Notes under the pieces: generated by a model
Seen by the model: only the letters and a program-made list of their open reading frames with translations
Told to the model about the DNA's origin: nothing
Databases searched by the model: none
Assembly (NCBI RefSeq): GCF_024259515.1
Contig: NZ_JANBWE010000001.1
Coordinates: 620,001 to 684,000 of the forward strand
Reading direction: 5' to 3'
DNA length: 64,000 bases
From: Salirhabdus salicampi
Lineage (GTDB): Bacteria; Bacillota; Bacilli; Bacillales; Alkalibacillaceae
In this document: positions 7,943-16,829 of the stretch, in pieces
How the letters are laid out: each line of letters starts with the position of its first letter
How positions within the stretch are numbered: the stretch's first letter is position 1
Program-made: the position numbers and the translations under genes

Positions 7943-8869
7943 TCATTTTAATAGTCCAGATAACGCCGCCAAAAAAGGGAGTTCAAGTAAAGGGACCGTC
8001 GCTAACAATAATGCTATCAAAGGTTCATTGGGAAAAGTAGTCATCGCAAAAGCTAAAGCGAGTGGAGAGTTACGAGCCAATGTTGTAAAGTGTAAGCTTA
8101 TGCGATCACGTTTTGGAAACTGTAATTTCTTTGCAACAATAAAACTAACTACATAATTAATAAAAAAGAATAAGGCTAACGGGATACAAATCCACCAAAT
8201 GGAGCGAATATGTTGTATAAACATGCCTCCTTGGGAGGTAAACATTGCAGTGATAGCTAACAATAAAAGGACTGTAGGTATGTTCGAAATGCTTAATTGA
8301 AGACGTTGAACAGTCTTAGTCTTACCAATCTGTTTTGTCAAGAATGCACCAAACATAGGAAATATGAACATGAGAAAAATACTTTTTATTACGTCTACAA
8401 GATGTAGTATCCCGGTTATTCCAACAAAAACATATAAGAAAACCGGTAATAACACAATTTGGACGAGGAAATTCAACGGTAATATCGCTGTCGATAAGTG
8501 AACATTTCCATTAGATGCTTTTGTGAAAATGAGATACCAATCTGTACAAGGTGTAACAATCAATAGAAGAAACCCAACATACAGAGCAAAATGTTGGGTT
8601 AAGAAACATTGTGCTAAGATCCATGCGACAAATGGGGACCATAGAAAGTTAATTATAAGAGAAGCACTCGTGAACCGAATGTGTTTATAAGAAGACACTA
8701 CTTTTCGAATGGGAATTTCCAAAAAGGTGAAATATAACATTCCGATTAATAGAGGTACGATAACGGCTTCTGCGAGGTCGGGGACCGTATTGATTTGGCC
8801 TAATCCAAATCCTAAGACGATCGATACAAAAACAAAGAGAATATAATATTTATCAAAGATATTCATCAT
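7943..8869 (-). CDS. Acr3/bile-acid:sodium symporter-type transporter (arsenic resistance-like)
   Basis: A 308-residue protein with about ten hydrophobic spans. The TPCTDWYLIFTKASNGN segment near residue 105 carries the cysteine and pattern seen in Acr3-type arsenite exporters of the SBF superfamily. No arsR or arsC gene is adjacent, so arsenite export is only one possibility. An AAGGTGATGT sequence precedes the ATG. It faces the TPP-controlled operon, whose promoter lies in the shared 350-base region. Confidence 0.75.
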   Translation of the reverse strand: MMNIFDKYYILFVFVSIVLGFGLGQINTVPDLAEAVIVPLLIGMLYFTFLEIPIRKVVSSYKHIRFTSASLIINFLWSPFVAWILAQCFLTQHFALYVGFLLLIVTPCTDWYLIFTKASNGNVHLSTAILPLNFLVQIVLLPVFLYVFVGITGILHLVDVIKSIFLMFIFPMFGAFLTKQIGKTKTVQRLQLSISNIPTVLLLLAITAMFTSQGGMFIQHIRSIWWICIPLALFFFINYVVSFIVAKKLQFPKRDRISLHFTTLARNSPLALAFAMTTFPNEPLIALLLATVPLLELPFLAALSGLLK

Positions 8870-8958
8870 ACATCACCTTGGGTATTAGACGTTAAGTTCA
8901 TTGTAACAAAACAATGAACTTGGAATTCTTGTAGGATAACAAAAATTTTGTTTATCAT

Positions 8959-8987
8959 TTGAAAATTTTGTATTCATATAATAAAAT
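8959..8987 (+). promoter_or_regulatory. Sigma-A-type promoter of the thiamine salvage operon
   Basis: TTGAAA (8959-8964) and TAAAAT (8982-8987) are 17 bases apart. The predicted transcription start falls at the first bases of the TPP aptamer. Confidence 0.55.
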
Positions 8988-8994
8988 AAATGCA

Positions 8995-9154
8995 ACTACT
9001 AGGGGAGTCTGTTTTTCAGACTGAGAGAAAAGGAATGGAACTTTTCGACCCTTAAGACCTGATCTGGATCATGCCAGCGTAGGGAAGTAGCTGTTTATAC
9101 ATATTACGTTATGTATTGCTACTAAACCAGGTCTTTTTTAGGCCTGGTTTTTTT
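8995..9154 (+). ncRNA. TPP riboswitch (THI box) with terminator, copy 1
   Basis: The aptamer runs from ACTACTAGGGGAGTC (8995) to GCGTAGGGAAGTAG (9090). It contains ACTGAGAG and the conserved CCTGATCTGGATCATGCCAGCG core. A second hairpin (AGTAGC with GCTACT, 9086-9124) and a final terminator (AACCAGG, 9125-, with CCTGGTT then seven T) follow. TPP binding should reduce expression of the SDR-thiM-thiD-thiE operon. Confidence 0.95.
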
Positions 9155-9218
9155 ATACTTAAAACTACGTAGAATTGGGCATTACAGGCAGGTTTCTCAA
9201 AAAAAAGGAGGATCTGTA

Positions 9219-9980
9219 ATGAACATTCAAGAACAAACAGTCTTAGTTACAGGAGGTAGCCGAGGCTTAGGAGAACAAATTGTACGTGCATTTGCGAAAG
9301 AAGGGGCAAATGTTGTCGTCAATTACTATCAAAGTGAGGAAAAAGCGATTGCACTGGCAAATGAGCTAGGAGAAAACGTAATTGCAATTCAAGCTGATGT
9401 AAGAAATAAAGAAGAAGTGGAAGGTATGGTAAATCGAGCGAAGGAAGTTTTCAGTACCTCCATCACCACGATCATAAATAATGCGTTAGTCGGCTTTAAA
9501 TTTGATCCAACTGCACAACAAACTGCTTTTGATATAAGTTGGGAGCAGTTTGAAACACAGCTTGAAGGTAGTGTGAAAGGGGCATTAAATACAGTTCAAG
9601 CGTGCTTGCAAGATATGAAGGAAATCGGATTTGGAAGAATTATTAACGTTGGAACGAATTTATTTCAAAACCCTGTCGTTCCGTATCATGAATATACAAC
9701 AGGAAAGGCTGCCTTAGTTGGATTCACACGAAATTTTGCCCGTGAGTTAGGTCAATACGGAATTACGGTAAATATGATTTCTGGCGGATTATTAAAGGAA
9801 ACAGATGCAAGTAGCGTAACGACAGAAGAAGTGTTCAATATTATCCAAACCACTACACCATTACAAAAAGTGACGACACCAGCAGAATTTGCTGATACAG
9901 CGTTGTTTTTTGCTTCACCTTGGTCTAGGGCTGTTACTGGCCAAAACCTTGTCGTTGATGGCGGACTTGTAATGGATTAA
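9219..9980 (+). CDS. SDR-family oxidoreductase in the thiamine operon (3-oxoacyl-ACP reductase-like)
   Basis: A 253-residue classical short-chain dehydrogenase. The nucleotide-binding TGGSRGLGE starts near residue 12, with NNALVG (usual NNAG altered), the catalytic YTTGK pair and a C-terminal [10 protein letters not shown]. At the position 13 residues before the catalytic Tyr the usual Ser is a Thr. AAAGGAGGATCTGTA precedes the ATG. It is first in the TPP-controlled operon, 17 bases before thiM. The sequence resembles FabG-type reductases, but the location points to an uncharacterised thiamine-linked or carry-along role. Confidence 0.85.
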   Translation: MNIQEQTVLVTGGSRGLGEQIVRAFAKEGANVVVNYYQSEEKAIALANELGENVIAIQADVRNKEEVEGMVNRAKEVFSTSITTIINNALVGFKFDPTAQQTAFDISWEQFETQLEGSVKGALNTVQACLQDMKEIGFGRIINVGTNLFQNPVVPYHEYTTGKAALVGFTRNFARELGQYGITVNMISGGLLKETDASSVTTEEVFNIIQTTTPLQKVTTPAEFADTALFFASPWSRAVTGQNLVVDGGLVMD

Positions 9981-9997
9981 GGAAAGGGGGAATTTAC

Positions 9998-10795
9998 ATG
10001 AAGAAACTAATTCAAACAGTACGGGAAACGAAACCGTTAGTACACAATATTACAAATGTGGTCGTCACAAACTTTACGGCAAATGGGCTGTTGGCTTTAG
10101 GAGCATCACCAATTATGGCCTACGCGAAAGAGGAAGTGGAAGATATCGCTCAAATATCGGGTGCACTTGTCCTCAATATTGGAACTTTAACTACTGAAGA
10201 AGTAGAAGCGATGATTATGGCAGGGAAATCAGCCAACAAACATAACGTTCCAGTTGTTTTCGATCCAGTAGGGGCAGGAGCGACGCCATATCGTACGGAA
10301 GTAGCACAACGGATTTTAAAGGAAGTAAACGTCTCTATCCTACGTGGTAATGTATCCGAAGTAGCAGTAATTGCAGGAGAAGATGTCATGACGAAAGGTG
10401 TAGATGCTGCAGAAGGCGGAAACGCAATTGAGATTGGGAAAAGTGTGGCGTCATTATTTGAATGTACAGTTGTGATTACAGGTGAGGAAGATGTTATTGT
10501 GGACGATCAGTGCATCAACGTTGTCAAAAATGGAACGCCAATATTAACGAAAGTAACAGGTACAGGGTGCTTACTCTCCTCGGTAATTGGTGCCTTTGCC
10601 GCTGTAGAAAAAGATTTTGTTAAAGCAGCAACTGCTGCAACTGCACTATATGGAATTGCTGCTGAAAAAGCTGAGGAAAACGAATCAACAAACGGACCAG
10701 GGAGTTTCCAACTTGCATTTCTTGATCAACTATCATTAGTAGATGAAACGGATTTTCAGCGAGCTAAAATTATAGAAACGAAACTTAAGGGGTAA
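9998..10795 (+). CDS. thiM: Hydroxyethylthiazole kinase
   Basis: A 265-residue enzyme that phosphorylates the thiazole alcohol (THZ) during thiamine salvage. The family pattern is clear: [18 protein letters not shown] near residue 13, [30 protein letters not shown] and [12 protein letters not shown] with the catalytic Cys region. GGAAAGGGGGAA precedes the ATG. It lies seven bases before thiD in the TPP-controlled operon. Confidence 0.96.
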   Translation: MKKLIQTVRETKPLVHNITNVVVTNFTANGLLALGASPIMAYAKEEVEDIAQISGALVLNIGTLTTEEVEAMIMAGKSANKHNVPVVFDPVGAGATPYRTEVAQRILKEVNVSILRGNVSEVAVIAGEDVMTKGVDAAEGGNAIEIGKSVASLFECTVVITGEEDVIVDDQCINVVKNGTPILTKVTGTGCLLSSVIGAFAAVEKDFVKAATAATALYGIAAEKAEENESTNGPGSFQLAFLDQLSLVDETDFQRAKIIETKLKG

Positions 10796-10801
10796 TGAGT
10801 C

Positions 10802-11599
10802 ATGACTGTGGTAAAAGCGTTAACGATTGCAGGTTCAGATAGTGGTGGAGGTGCAGGTATTCAAGCGGATGTAAAAACATTTCAAGAGCTTGGTTCTTTT
10901 GGTATGTCAGTTGTAACTGCTGTTACAGCTCAAAATACAATAGGTGTTCATGGGGTTTATCCAATTCCGGAAGAAGGAATTGTAGAACAAATTGATGCCA
11001 TTGGCAAGGATTTGCCACCAAACGCTACAAAAACTGGTATGTTATTTTCAAGTAACATTATTAAAGCTGTGAGTGGTCGAATTCGAGAGTACAATCTATC
11101 GAATATTGTAGTGGACCCAGTGATGGTTGCAAAAGGGGGAGCCAAGCTTCTGCAAGACGATGCAGTAAAATCATTGAAGGAGTCGCTACTTCCTCTTGCT
11201 ACGGTCGTAACACCAAACATCCCAGAGGCAGAAATTTTAACAGGGTTAACTATCAATACGGTAGCCGATCAAAAGGAAGCTGCAAAACGGATTGTATCGA
11301 TGGGAGCAAAGTCTGTCGTTGTAAAAGGTGGTCACGGTGTTGGAGCAAAGATTATCGATTTGTTTTATGATGGGGATCAGTTTGTGGAACATCCTTCAAA
11401 ACGAATTGAAACGCCCCATACACATGGAACTGGATGTACCTTTTCGGCCGCGATAACGGCTGAACTCGCGCAAGGGAAATCGATGAAAGAAGCAGTTCAA
11501 GTCGGAAAATTGTTTATTCAAAGGGGCATTGAGCAAACGTTAGGAATAGGGCAAGGTCATGGTCCGACGAATCATTGGGCCTACAAGCAATCACTGTAG
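10802..11599 (+). CDS. thiD: Bifunctional HMP kinase / HMP-P kinase
   Basis: A 265-residue ribokinase-fold enzyme converting hydroxymethylpyrimidine to its diphosphate. Family motifs are ALTIAGSDSGGGAGIQADVKTF at the N-terminus (seen in part), VVDPVMVAKGG, TPNIPEAEILTG and THGTGCTFSAAI. It begins six bases after the thiM stop codon. Confidence 0.95.
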   Translation: MTVVKALTIAGSDSGGGAGIQADVKTFQELGSFGMSVVTAVTAQNTIGVHGVYPIPEEGIVEQIDAIGKDLPPNATKTGMLFSSNIIKAVSGRIREYNLSNIVVDPVMVAKGGAKLLQDDAVKSLKESLLPLATVVTPNIPEAEILTGLTINTVADQKEAAKRIVSMGAKSVVVKGGHGVGAKIIDLFYDGDQFVEHPSKRIETPHTHGTGCTFSAAITAELAQGKSMKEAVQVGKLFIQRGIEQTLGIGQGHGPTNHWAYKQSL

Positions 11600-11613
11600 A
11601 GGAGAGGTGCGCT

Positions 11614-12264
11614 ATGGTTGATCGTAATAAACTATCCCATGATTTAAAAGTGTATTTTATTATGGGTAGTATAGATAGTGAGCGTAACCCTGTGTACGTA
11701 TTAGAGGAAGCAATCATTGGCGGTATTACGATGTTTCAATACCGTGAAAAAGGGGAAGGAGCCTTAACCAGCAGGGCTAAATTAGAGTTAGGTCGTGAAA
11801 TGCAAGCCATTTGTCAGACGTACAATGTCCCTTTCATTGTCAATGATGATGTCCCTTTAGCTGTCGAATTAGATGCAGATGGGGTTCACATCGGTCAAGA
11901 TGATGAACCAGCCCACGTCGTTCGGAAACAAATAGGGCGAGATAAAATTTTAGGGGTGTCAGCCCATACAATTGAAGAAGGGAAGAAGGCAATTGAAGAT
12001 GGTGCAGACTATTTAGGGGTAGGACCTATTTTCCCAACCCAATCAAAGTCGGACATTGTGAAACAGCAAGATCCCTCTATTATATATTCATTTCGTCAAA
12101 ACGGATTGAAGATTCCAATCGTTGGTATAGGTGGGATCACTGCTGAAAATGCCCACCTTGTTATGAATGCTGGTGCTGATGGGGTATCGGTCATTTCTGC
12201 AATATCCCGGGCACATGATGTTAAGGAAGCAACGAAATCGCTAAGAAAAAGGATATTAGATTGA
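11614..12264 (+). CDS. thiE: Thiamine phosphate synthase
   Basis: A 216-residue TIM-barrel enzyme joining HMP-PP and thiazole phosphate. TMFQYREKG, VPFIVNDDVPLAVELDADGVHIGQDD (seen in part), GVSAHTIEE, YLGVGPIFPTQSK and GIGGITAENA are diagnostic. The ATG at 11614 follows GAGGAGAGGTGCGCT, 14 bases after thiD. It is the last gene of the salvage operon. There are no de novo thiC or thiG genes in the window. Confidence 0.95.
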   Translation: MVDRNKLSHDLKVYFIMGSIDSERNPVYVLEEAIIGGITMFQYREKGEGALTSRAKLELGREMQAICQTYNVPFIVNDDVPLAVELDADGVHIGQDDEPAHVVRKQIGRDKILGVSAHTIEEGKKAIEDGADYLGVGPIFPTQSKSDIVKQQDPSIIYSFRQNGLKIPIVGIGGITAENAHLVMNAGADGVSVISAISRAHDVKEATKSLRKRILD

Positions 12265-12372
12265 TATAAGAGTAAATGGCCGACATACATGTCAGCCTAT
12301 CATTGACTTATTATGTTTATAAGGTAGTATAAGAGTATTATATAAATTTCGTTTAGAAAACTAGGAGATATC

Positions 12373-12975
12373 ATGATGGATACGATAAAAAAAGCGATAA
12401 TTCTAGGAGCAGCAGCGATTATACAAGGAGCTGCTATGGCAACGTTTCTGTTCCCGTATTACATTCCCTCTGGTGGGGCTGCTAGTGTAGGAGTACTATT
12501 AAAATATTTATGTAATGTCCCATATGCGATTAGTTTACTCGTGTTGAATGCGAGTTTGTTATTAGTAGCGGCGAAATGGTTAGGCAGAAGCAACGCTTTA
12601 TGGACGATGTATTGTGTCACCGTAACATCGGCTATGATCGATTTTGTTTCTAGCTATATGAGAGAACCTCTTACAAATATATATATAGATCTCGTTTTCG
12701 GTGCTGTTCTATTCGGTGTTGGTCTTGGGATATTGTTTCGTATGGGGGCGTCATCCGGAGGAATGGATATTTTGGCATTAATCGTCGCAAAAGTAATGCG
12801 ACGAACACCTGGACGAATATTATTTTGGATTAACAGCAGTTTACTTTTACTAACCGGAATTGTCGTTGATTGGATGATTATCGTATATGCACTTATTTGT
12901 CAGTACATTGGCACAAGAATTATTGACGTTATTTATCAACTTCCTATTAAACAATTGAAAGGTCAAAACATATAA
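12373..12975 (+). CDS. YitT-family membrane protein (short form)
   Basis: A 200-residue protein with about five membrane spans and no C-terminal DUF2179 domain, unlike the ~280-residue YitT proteins. Typical features are GAAAIIQGAAMATFLFPYYIPSGGA at the N-terminus (seen in part) and GMASSGGMDI-like RMGASSGGMDILALI. A paralogue of similar length lies at 30448-31062. Function of the family is unknown. Confidence 0.85.
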   Translation: MMDTIKKAIILGAAAIIQGAAMATFLFPYYIPSGGAASVGVLLKYLCNVPYAISLLVLNASLLLVAAKWLGRSNALWTMYCVTVTSAMIDFVSSYMREPLTNIYIDLVFGAVLFGVGLGILFRMGASSGGMDILALIVAKVMRRTPGRILFWINSSLLLLTGIVVDWMIIVYALICQYIGTRIIDVIYQLPIKQLKGQNI

Positions 12976-12980
12976 TAGAA

Positions 12981-13010
12981 AACCCGGCGCGGGGTTAGCG
13001 CCGGGTTCTA
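12981..13010. terminator. Bidirectional GC-rich terminator
   Basis: AACCCGGCGC (12981-12990) pairs with GCGCCGGGTT (12998-13007) between two convergent genes. T-rich flanks are weak on the plus side. Confidence 0.7.
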
Positions 13011-13017
13011 ATATTAA

Positions 13018-13731
13018 TTAGTCTTCATAATGCAGTTTTGCGATTACTTCGTGGCCATCGTCGTTAGGGTGGATGTCACCCTCTAGAATATGGGTGTACT
13101 TCGACAGATTATGTTGGAAGGCTGAATATACATCCATTATTTGGCTATGAGAAGAACGGAAAGATGTATTTACAAAATGAAGAATTTTTTCTGCTTTTTT
13201 ATAATTTTCTGATTGTACATCTAAAATGGGGTTATATATGTTTAGCGTTTTGATATCAACATCGTTATTGTAAGATTTAATGGTCTTTATAACCTCGTGA
13301 AAGGAATTTAGAACAGTTGTTGCACTTGAACAATCTTCATCCACATCTCCTGTTTCCAAATTAATACATTCTAATAGATCATTCCCGCCAATGCTTATCG
13401 TAACAATATCGGCTTTTTTGATTGCAACTTTCAAAATTGGGCTATATTCAACCAACGATTGAAGTTCTTCTGTTGTTAAGCCAGGGATAGCGTAGTTCTG
13501 TAAATTTACTTGATTCCCTCTTTCTCTTAAATAATCTGCATAACGATCAACGTACCCATAATTGTCATCAGCTCCAGTTCCATAAGCAATCGAATCCCCC
13601 AACGCGACAAGTGTGATCCTTTCTTTTTTTCCAATAGTTGGACCACCATCTCCAACTGGCAATGCAAACACTTGCGCTGGTAATATTACCAAAAACACCA
13701 GCAATAACGCCCATACCTTCCTTTTAAACAT
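13018..13731 (-). CDS. Secreted SGNH/GDSL-type hydrolase
   Basis: A 237-residue protein with a signal peptide (MFKRKVWALLLVFLVILPAQVFA) ending in VFA. SGNH blocks are in order: GDS in LVALGDSIAYG (I), the Gly of NYAIPG (II), GGND (III) and DIHPN with Asp and His near the end (V). The family contains esterases and lipases of lipids, sugars or teichoic acid substituents; the substrate here is open. AAGGAGTGAAGGT precedes the ATG. Confidence 0.88.
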   Translation of the reverse strand: MFKRKVWALLLVFLVILPAQVFALPVGDGGPTIGKKERITLVALGDSIAYGTGADDNYGYVDRYADYLRERGNQVNLQNYAIPGLTTEELQSLVEYSPILKVAIKKADIVTISIGGNDLLECINLETGDVDEDCSSATTVLNSFHEVIKTIKSYNNDVDIKTLNIYNPILDVQSENYKKAEKILHFVNTSFRSSHSQIMDVYSAFQHNLSKYTHILEGDIHPNDDGHEVIAKLHYED

Positions 13732-14007
13732 ACCTTCACTCCTTATGTATTATTTGTTACGGCTTGTATTATAGGTCTTAATTCCTGAATATGTTGTTAA
13801 AAAATGTCAGACATCGTACGAATAATTCCGACATAACCGTTCAAAAGAATGGTAGATTAGAAGAATTATTTTGTCTCCAACATGTTTTAAGTAAAAAATA
13901 AGGAAAAAAAGTCGTAGTTTTGTTTCTTGTTTGAACCGCAAATGTAAATGGTATATTATGTTAATATAATAATTAGGAGAAAGTGTTTTAAAACAATGGG
14001 GGATGTT

Positions 14008-14559
14008 ATGAGAAATGTTTTTTTTCTTCTTGCCATATTATTCGCAGTAGCTTGTTCAAGCCCATCTTCATCGAATACGTATGATGATGAAGACATTGTT
14101 GCGGTTGTGTTGGGTAAAGAGATTACCGTTAGGGATATTCGCTTTTTATACCGTGTAACAGATGAAGAATTACCCACGTTTGTGAAAGAAAGGTTTGTGA
14201 AAGAGGAAGTCGTCATCCAAGAGGCAAAACGTTTAGGAATCGACGTTTCAAAAGAGGTAGAAGAGGGTGTAACCTTTTTTGATAAACTTCCTCCTAAGGG
14301 TGAAAATTCCCCTTCCATTCGTAAGTTTGTTGATGATCAAGCAGAATCTTTAGGTATGAGTCCAGAAGAATATTATGATATATACATGGTAAAATCTACA
14401 GAGAGAAGCACGTATGTAAATAAATATATTGAAACTGTACTTGTAGATGAATGGCCAAAAGACGAAGAAAAAATAGAAAATGTAACTGAAAGAATAGAGG
14501 AGCATTTTGAACGTTTACTCGTTAAATACGAAGATGAGATTGAAATATACATACAGTAA
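14008..14559 (+). CDS. Lipoprotein with SurA-N-like domain
   Basis: The 183-residue product starts MRNVFFLLAILFAVACSS, a short lipoprotein signal with the first mature Cys at residue 16. The lipobox position -3 is Ala rather than Leu. The following VVLGKEITVRDIRFLY and EVVIQEAKRLGIDVSKEVEEG resemble the N-terminal domain of SurA/PrsA-type chaperones, without a PPIase domain. ATG 14008 is preferred because GGGGGATGTT precedes it; a start four codons upstream exists. Gene 14582 follows by 22 bases. Confidence 0.75.
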   Translation: MRNVFFLLAILFAVACSSPSSSNTYDDEDIVAVVLGKEITVRDIRFLYRVTDEELPTFVKERFVKEEVVIQEAKRLGIDVSKEVEEGVTFFDKLPPKGENSPSIRKFVDDQAESLGMSPEEYYDIYMVKSTERSTYVNKYIETVLVDEWPKDEEKIENVTERIEEHFERLLVKYEDEIEIYIQ

Positions 14560-14581
14560 ATCAATATATAAGGGGATAATC

Positions 14582-14836
14582 ATGAACAAAAAACTAACGA
14601 AAGAAACACGAAATCATATGATAAGAGAAATCCAAACTTATTTTTCAGAGGAACGATCTGAAAACATTGGTGATTTAGCGGGGGAAAATCTCCTCGTATT
14701 TATAGAAGAAAAAATTGCACCACATTATTTTAACCAAGGTATAGAGGAAACAAAGGTAATGATTGAACAAAAGGTAATGAATATAGAAGAAGATATAGAT
14801 TCTCTTAAGCGGCCATTACAGCTAAAGAGACGATAG
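14582..14836 (+). CDS. DUF2164 family protein
   Basis: An 84-residue protein. LTKETRNHMIREIQTYFSEER, followed by IGDLAGENLLVFIEEKIAPHYFNQGI, fits the DUF2164 pattern with its conserved YNQGI-type motif (here YFNQGIEE). It is helical and soluble. AAGGGGATAATC precedes the ATG. It probably shares a transcript with the lipoprotein gene. Function unknown. Confidence 0.8.
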   Translation: MNKKLTKETRNHMIREIQTYFSEERSENIGDLAGENLLVFIEEKIAPHYFNQGIEETKVMIEQKVMNIEEDIDSLKRPLQLKRR

Positions 14837-14856
14837 GAAATAGATTCATAAAATAG

Positions 14857-14891
14857 GCGCCCTGTTCCCAAAAGACGGGGCGCATTTATTC
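14857..14891 (+). terminator. Rho-independent terminator
   Basis: GCGCCCTG (14857-14864) pairs with CGGGGCGC (14876-14883, one G-U) followed by ATTTATT. Confidence 0.65.
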
Positions 14892-14959
14892 ATAAGTATT
14901 TTTTTGTCATATTGTCTTGTAAAGAACGTATTCATATACGGGGATTTTTTCTTTCTTCG

Positions 14960-15235
14960 TTATTTTGTTAATGCAAGCCCAATCATTGTCCCGAACAAAG
15001 AAATGAGAAAAACGTGACCAAAATGTAAGGCGAATTCAATGAATGCGATAAGCACAATAATTGAAAAAATAACGGAGGTTAATACAGGCCCGATCCAACC
15101 AATTTGAAAGTATTTTTGTCCGTGTTCGTCTTGTAAAACTTTAGGTTTTTGTAATCCCCGAATTTGCGCTACCCATACGAAACTTAATAAACTAGACACA
15201 ATTACCGTAACGAGAATAATTACACTATTATCCAA
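14960..15235 (-). CDS. Small hypothetical membrane protein
   Basis: A 91-residue product with a hydrophobic N-terminus (VIILVTVIVSSLLSFVWVA) and two further spans in the C-terminal half. The start is set by GGAGGCGATCAA before a TTG at 15235; an upstream ATG is preceded by no ribosome-binding site. I do not recognise a family. It stands alone between convergent and divergent neighbours. Confidence 0.65.
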   Translation of the reverse strand: MDNSVIILVTVIVSSLLSFVWVAQIRGLQKPKVLQDEHGQKYFQIGWIGPVLTSVIFSIIVLIAFIEFALHFGHVFLISLFGTMIGLALTK

Positions 15236-15363
15236 ATTGATCGCCTCCACATGACATAAAGTTCTATACATTACTTACAAAAGAACCACTATACAGTACC
15301 ATCATATGAAATGATATGGGAGATGATGAATAAGGGTTGTACATAAGAAAAGGGGAGGATCCA

Positions 15364-16218
15364 ATGAGGATAGAGGATGTTTTACACGAGTTACAACTGC
15401 ATCAACGGATAATAAGTTATGACCGGATCCTCGATGGACTCGACAGTTTTGTGTGGAAAGTAAAAACAGTTGACAATGGAACTTACGCTTTACGGGTACT
15501 ACCGGTCGATAAGCATCATCAGTTTGTGGTAGAGAGGCAGACGATGGACATTTTGAAAAAACATCATATTCCTGTTCCGGACATACATTTCTTAGAGAAA
15601 ACACAATCATTTTCGATCATGTTGATGGATTGGGTAAAAGGACGAACTGTAATTGATGAATTAAAACAATGTCCTGAAAATGCTGAACAAATAGGGTTTC
15701 AATTTGGAAAAGTTCAAGCAAAAATTCATCGTATTCGTGGCAATATAGACGGAAACTGGCTTTTACCGAAAACAAAGGATGAAGAGAATATCCAACAACA
15801 TATTGCTTCTTTACATGACAAAACACCACCATCCTTACTTCATTTGGACTATCATCCTCTTAACGTTTTAACAGACGGTGAGAACATAAGTGGGGTAATT
15901 GATTGGGTAAATGCTTCCATAGGTGATTACCGTTATGATGTTGCAAGAACGTTGTCGTTACTCCGTCTAGAGCATGATCATCTTGTTCACTCTGCTTCAA
16001 TATCAACCCTCGAAACATTTGAAAAAGGTTGGTCAAATGGATATGGTATTTCTGATGTGGAGGATCTTTCTCTATTTTGCCTATGGGCAGGTTTTCGTCT
16101 GAAGTGGTATTACGAAAATAAAAATAGTCCAGAGAAGATCAAAATAATAGAAAGTTGGATTAAGGATTGGCGTAAAAAAGCTGGGGGTGGAAACGAAACG
16201 ATAGATAGAATGTATTGA
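15364..16218 (+). CDS. APH-family phosphotransferase
   Basis: A 284-residue kinase-fold protein. LLHLDYHPLNVLTDG near residue 162 has the catalytic HxDxxxxN pattern, and VIDWVNASIGDYRYDVART carries the metal-binding Asp. The family includes aminoglycoside, choline, homoserine and fructosamine-type kinases, so drug resistance should not be assumed. AAGGGGAGGATCC precedes the ATG. It is a single gene followed by a terminator. Confidence 0.85.
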   Translation: MRIEDVLHELQLHQRIISYDRILDGLDSFVWKVKTVDNGTYALRVLPVDKHHQFVVERQTMDILKKHHIPVPDIHFLEKTQSFSIMLMDWVKGRTVIDELKQCPENAEQIGFQFGKVQAKIHRIRGNIDGNWLLPKTKDEENIQQHIASLHDKTPPSLLHLDYHPLNVLTDGENISGVIDWVNASIGDYRYDVARTLSLLRLEHDHLVHSASISTLETFEKGWSNGYGISDVEDLSLFCLWAGFRLKWYYENKNSPEKIKIIESWIKDWRKKAGGGNETIDRMY

Positions 16219-16250
16219 GCGTTAATGCTATTTAGGATTAACGCTCATTT
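16216..16250. terminator. Bidirectional terminator
   Basis: TGAGCGTTAAT (16216-16226) pairs with ATTAACGCTCA (16237-16247). It overlaps the APH gene stop codon and lies just downstream of the convergent VOC gene. Confidence 0.75.
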
Positions 16251-16263
16251 CGTGAATCGTTAA

Positions 16264-16710
16264 TTAAGTGATTCCTTGATCAGCTTTTAGTTGATTGCCC
16301 TCGGGATAATCACAATACTCAATAATAGTTCCTTCTGTATCCGCGGGATTTAAATAAATAAGGCGACGTCCATGCTTGTTTGTACGATATGTATCTTCTA
16401 GTACTCGAATACCGTTTTGCTTCGCATCTTCAATTTCCTTTAATAAATTATGAACACGGTATGCTACGTGATGTACACCTTTCCCTTTCTGCTTTAGGAA
16501 ACGGGCGATAGGTGACGTTGTATTGTTCGTCGGTGATAACAATTCAATGCGGCTGCCGTTTAAATCAATCACCGCAATTTCACTCTCTACTCCAGGCTTG
16601 TCACTTCGATATCGATCGACTAATGTTCCACCTAGTATTTCAATGTGGAATTGAATACTTTTCTCCATATCACGAACTGCAATGCCAATATGATCAAGTA
16701 TTTTATTCAT
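16264..16710 (-). CDS. VOC-family protein, methylmalonyl-CoA epimerase-like
   Basis: A 148-residue two-module glyoxalase fold. DHIGIAVRDMEKSIQF (residues 6-21), RIELLSPT, GKGVHHVAYRV and GTIIEYCDYP provide the usual metal-binding His/Glu set. This arrangement is typical of methylmalonyl-CoA epimerase. No methylmalonyl-CoA mutase or related acyl-CoA gene is nearby, so the substrate may differ. AGGAGGGTGAAAA precedes the ATG. Confidence 0.8.
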   Translation of the reverse strand: MNKILDHIGIAVRDMEKSIQFHIEILGGTLVDRYRSDKPGVESEIAVIDLNGSRIELLSPTNNTTSPIARFLKQKGKGVHHVAYRVHNLLKEIEDAKQNGIRVLEDTYRTNKHGRRLIYLNPADTEGTIIEYCDYPEGNQLKADQGIT

Positions 16711-16799
16711 TTTTCACCCTCCTTTTGCTTTATTTTCTTATTGTAAAAGATAATGCTTTGTAGAGGAAATGAAAAAAGTAATTTCGAAATAAATTTAGT

Positions 16800-16826
16800 G
16801 CTCATTTCCGGGGAAATGAGCATTTT
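16800..16826 (-). terminator. Hairpin downstream of fbpC
   Basis: GCTCATTTCC (16800-16809) pairs with GGAAATGAGC (16812-16821). The T-run is on the plus-strand side, so termination of the minus-strand fbp operon is only likely, not clear. Confidence 0.5.
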
Positions 16827-16829
16827 GGT

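Noticed and set aside
7875-8156. Plus-strand frame of 93 codons over the Acr3-like gene
   Set aside because: It is antisense to a strongly membrane-protein-like frame and starts within the terminator region.
15364-16218. Reading the APH-fold gene as an antibiotic resistance gene
   Set aside because: The motifs fit the whole superfamily, including metabolic kinases, and there is no resistance context.
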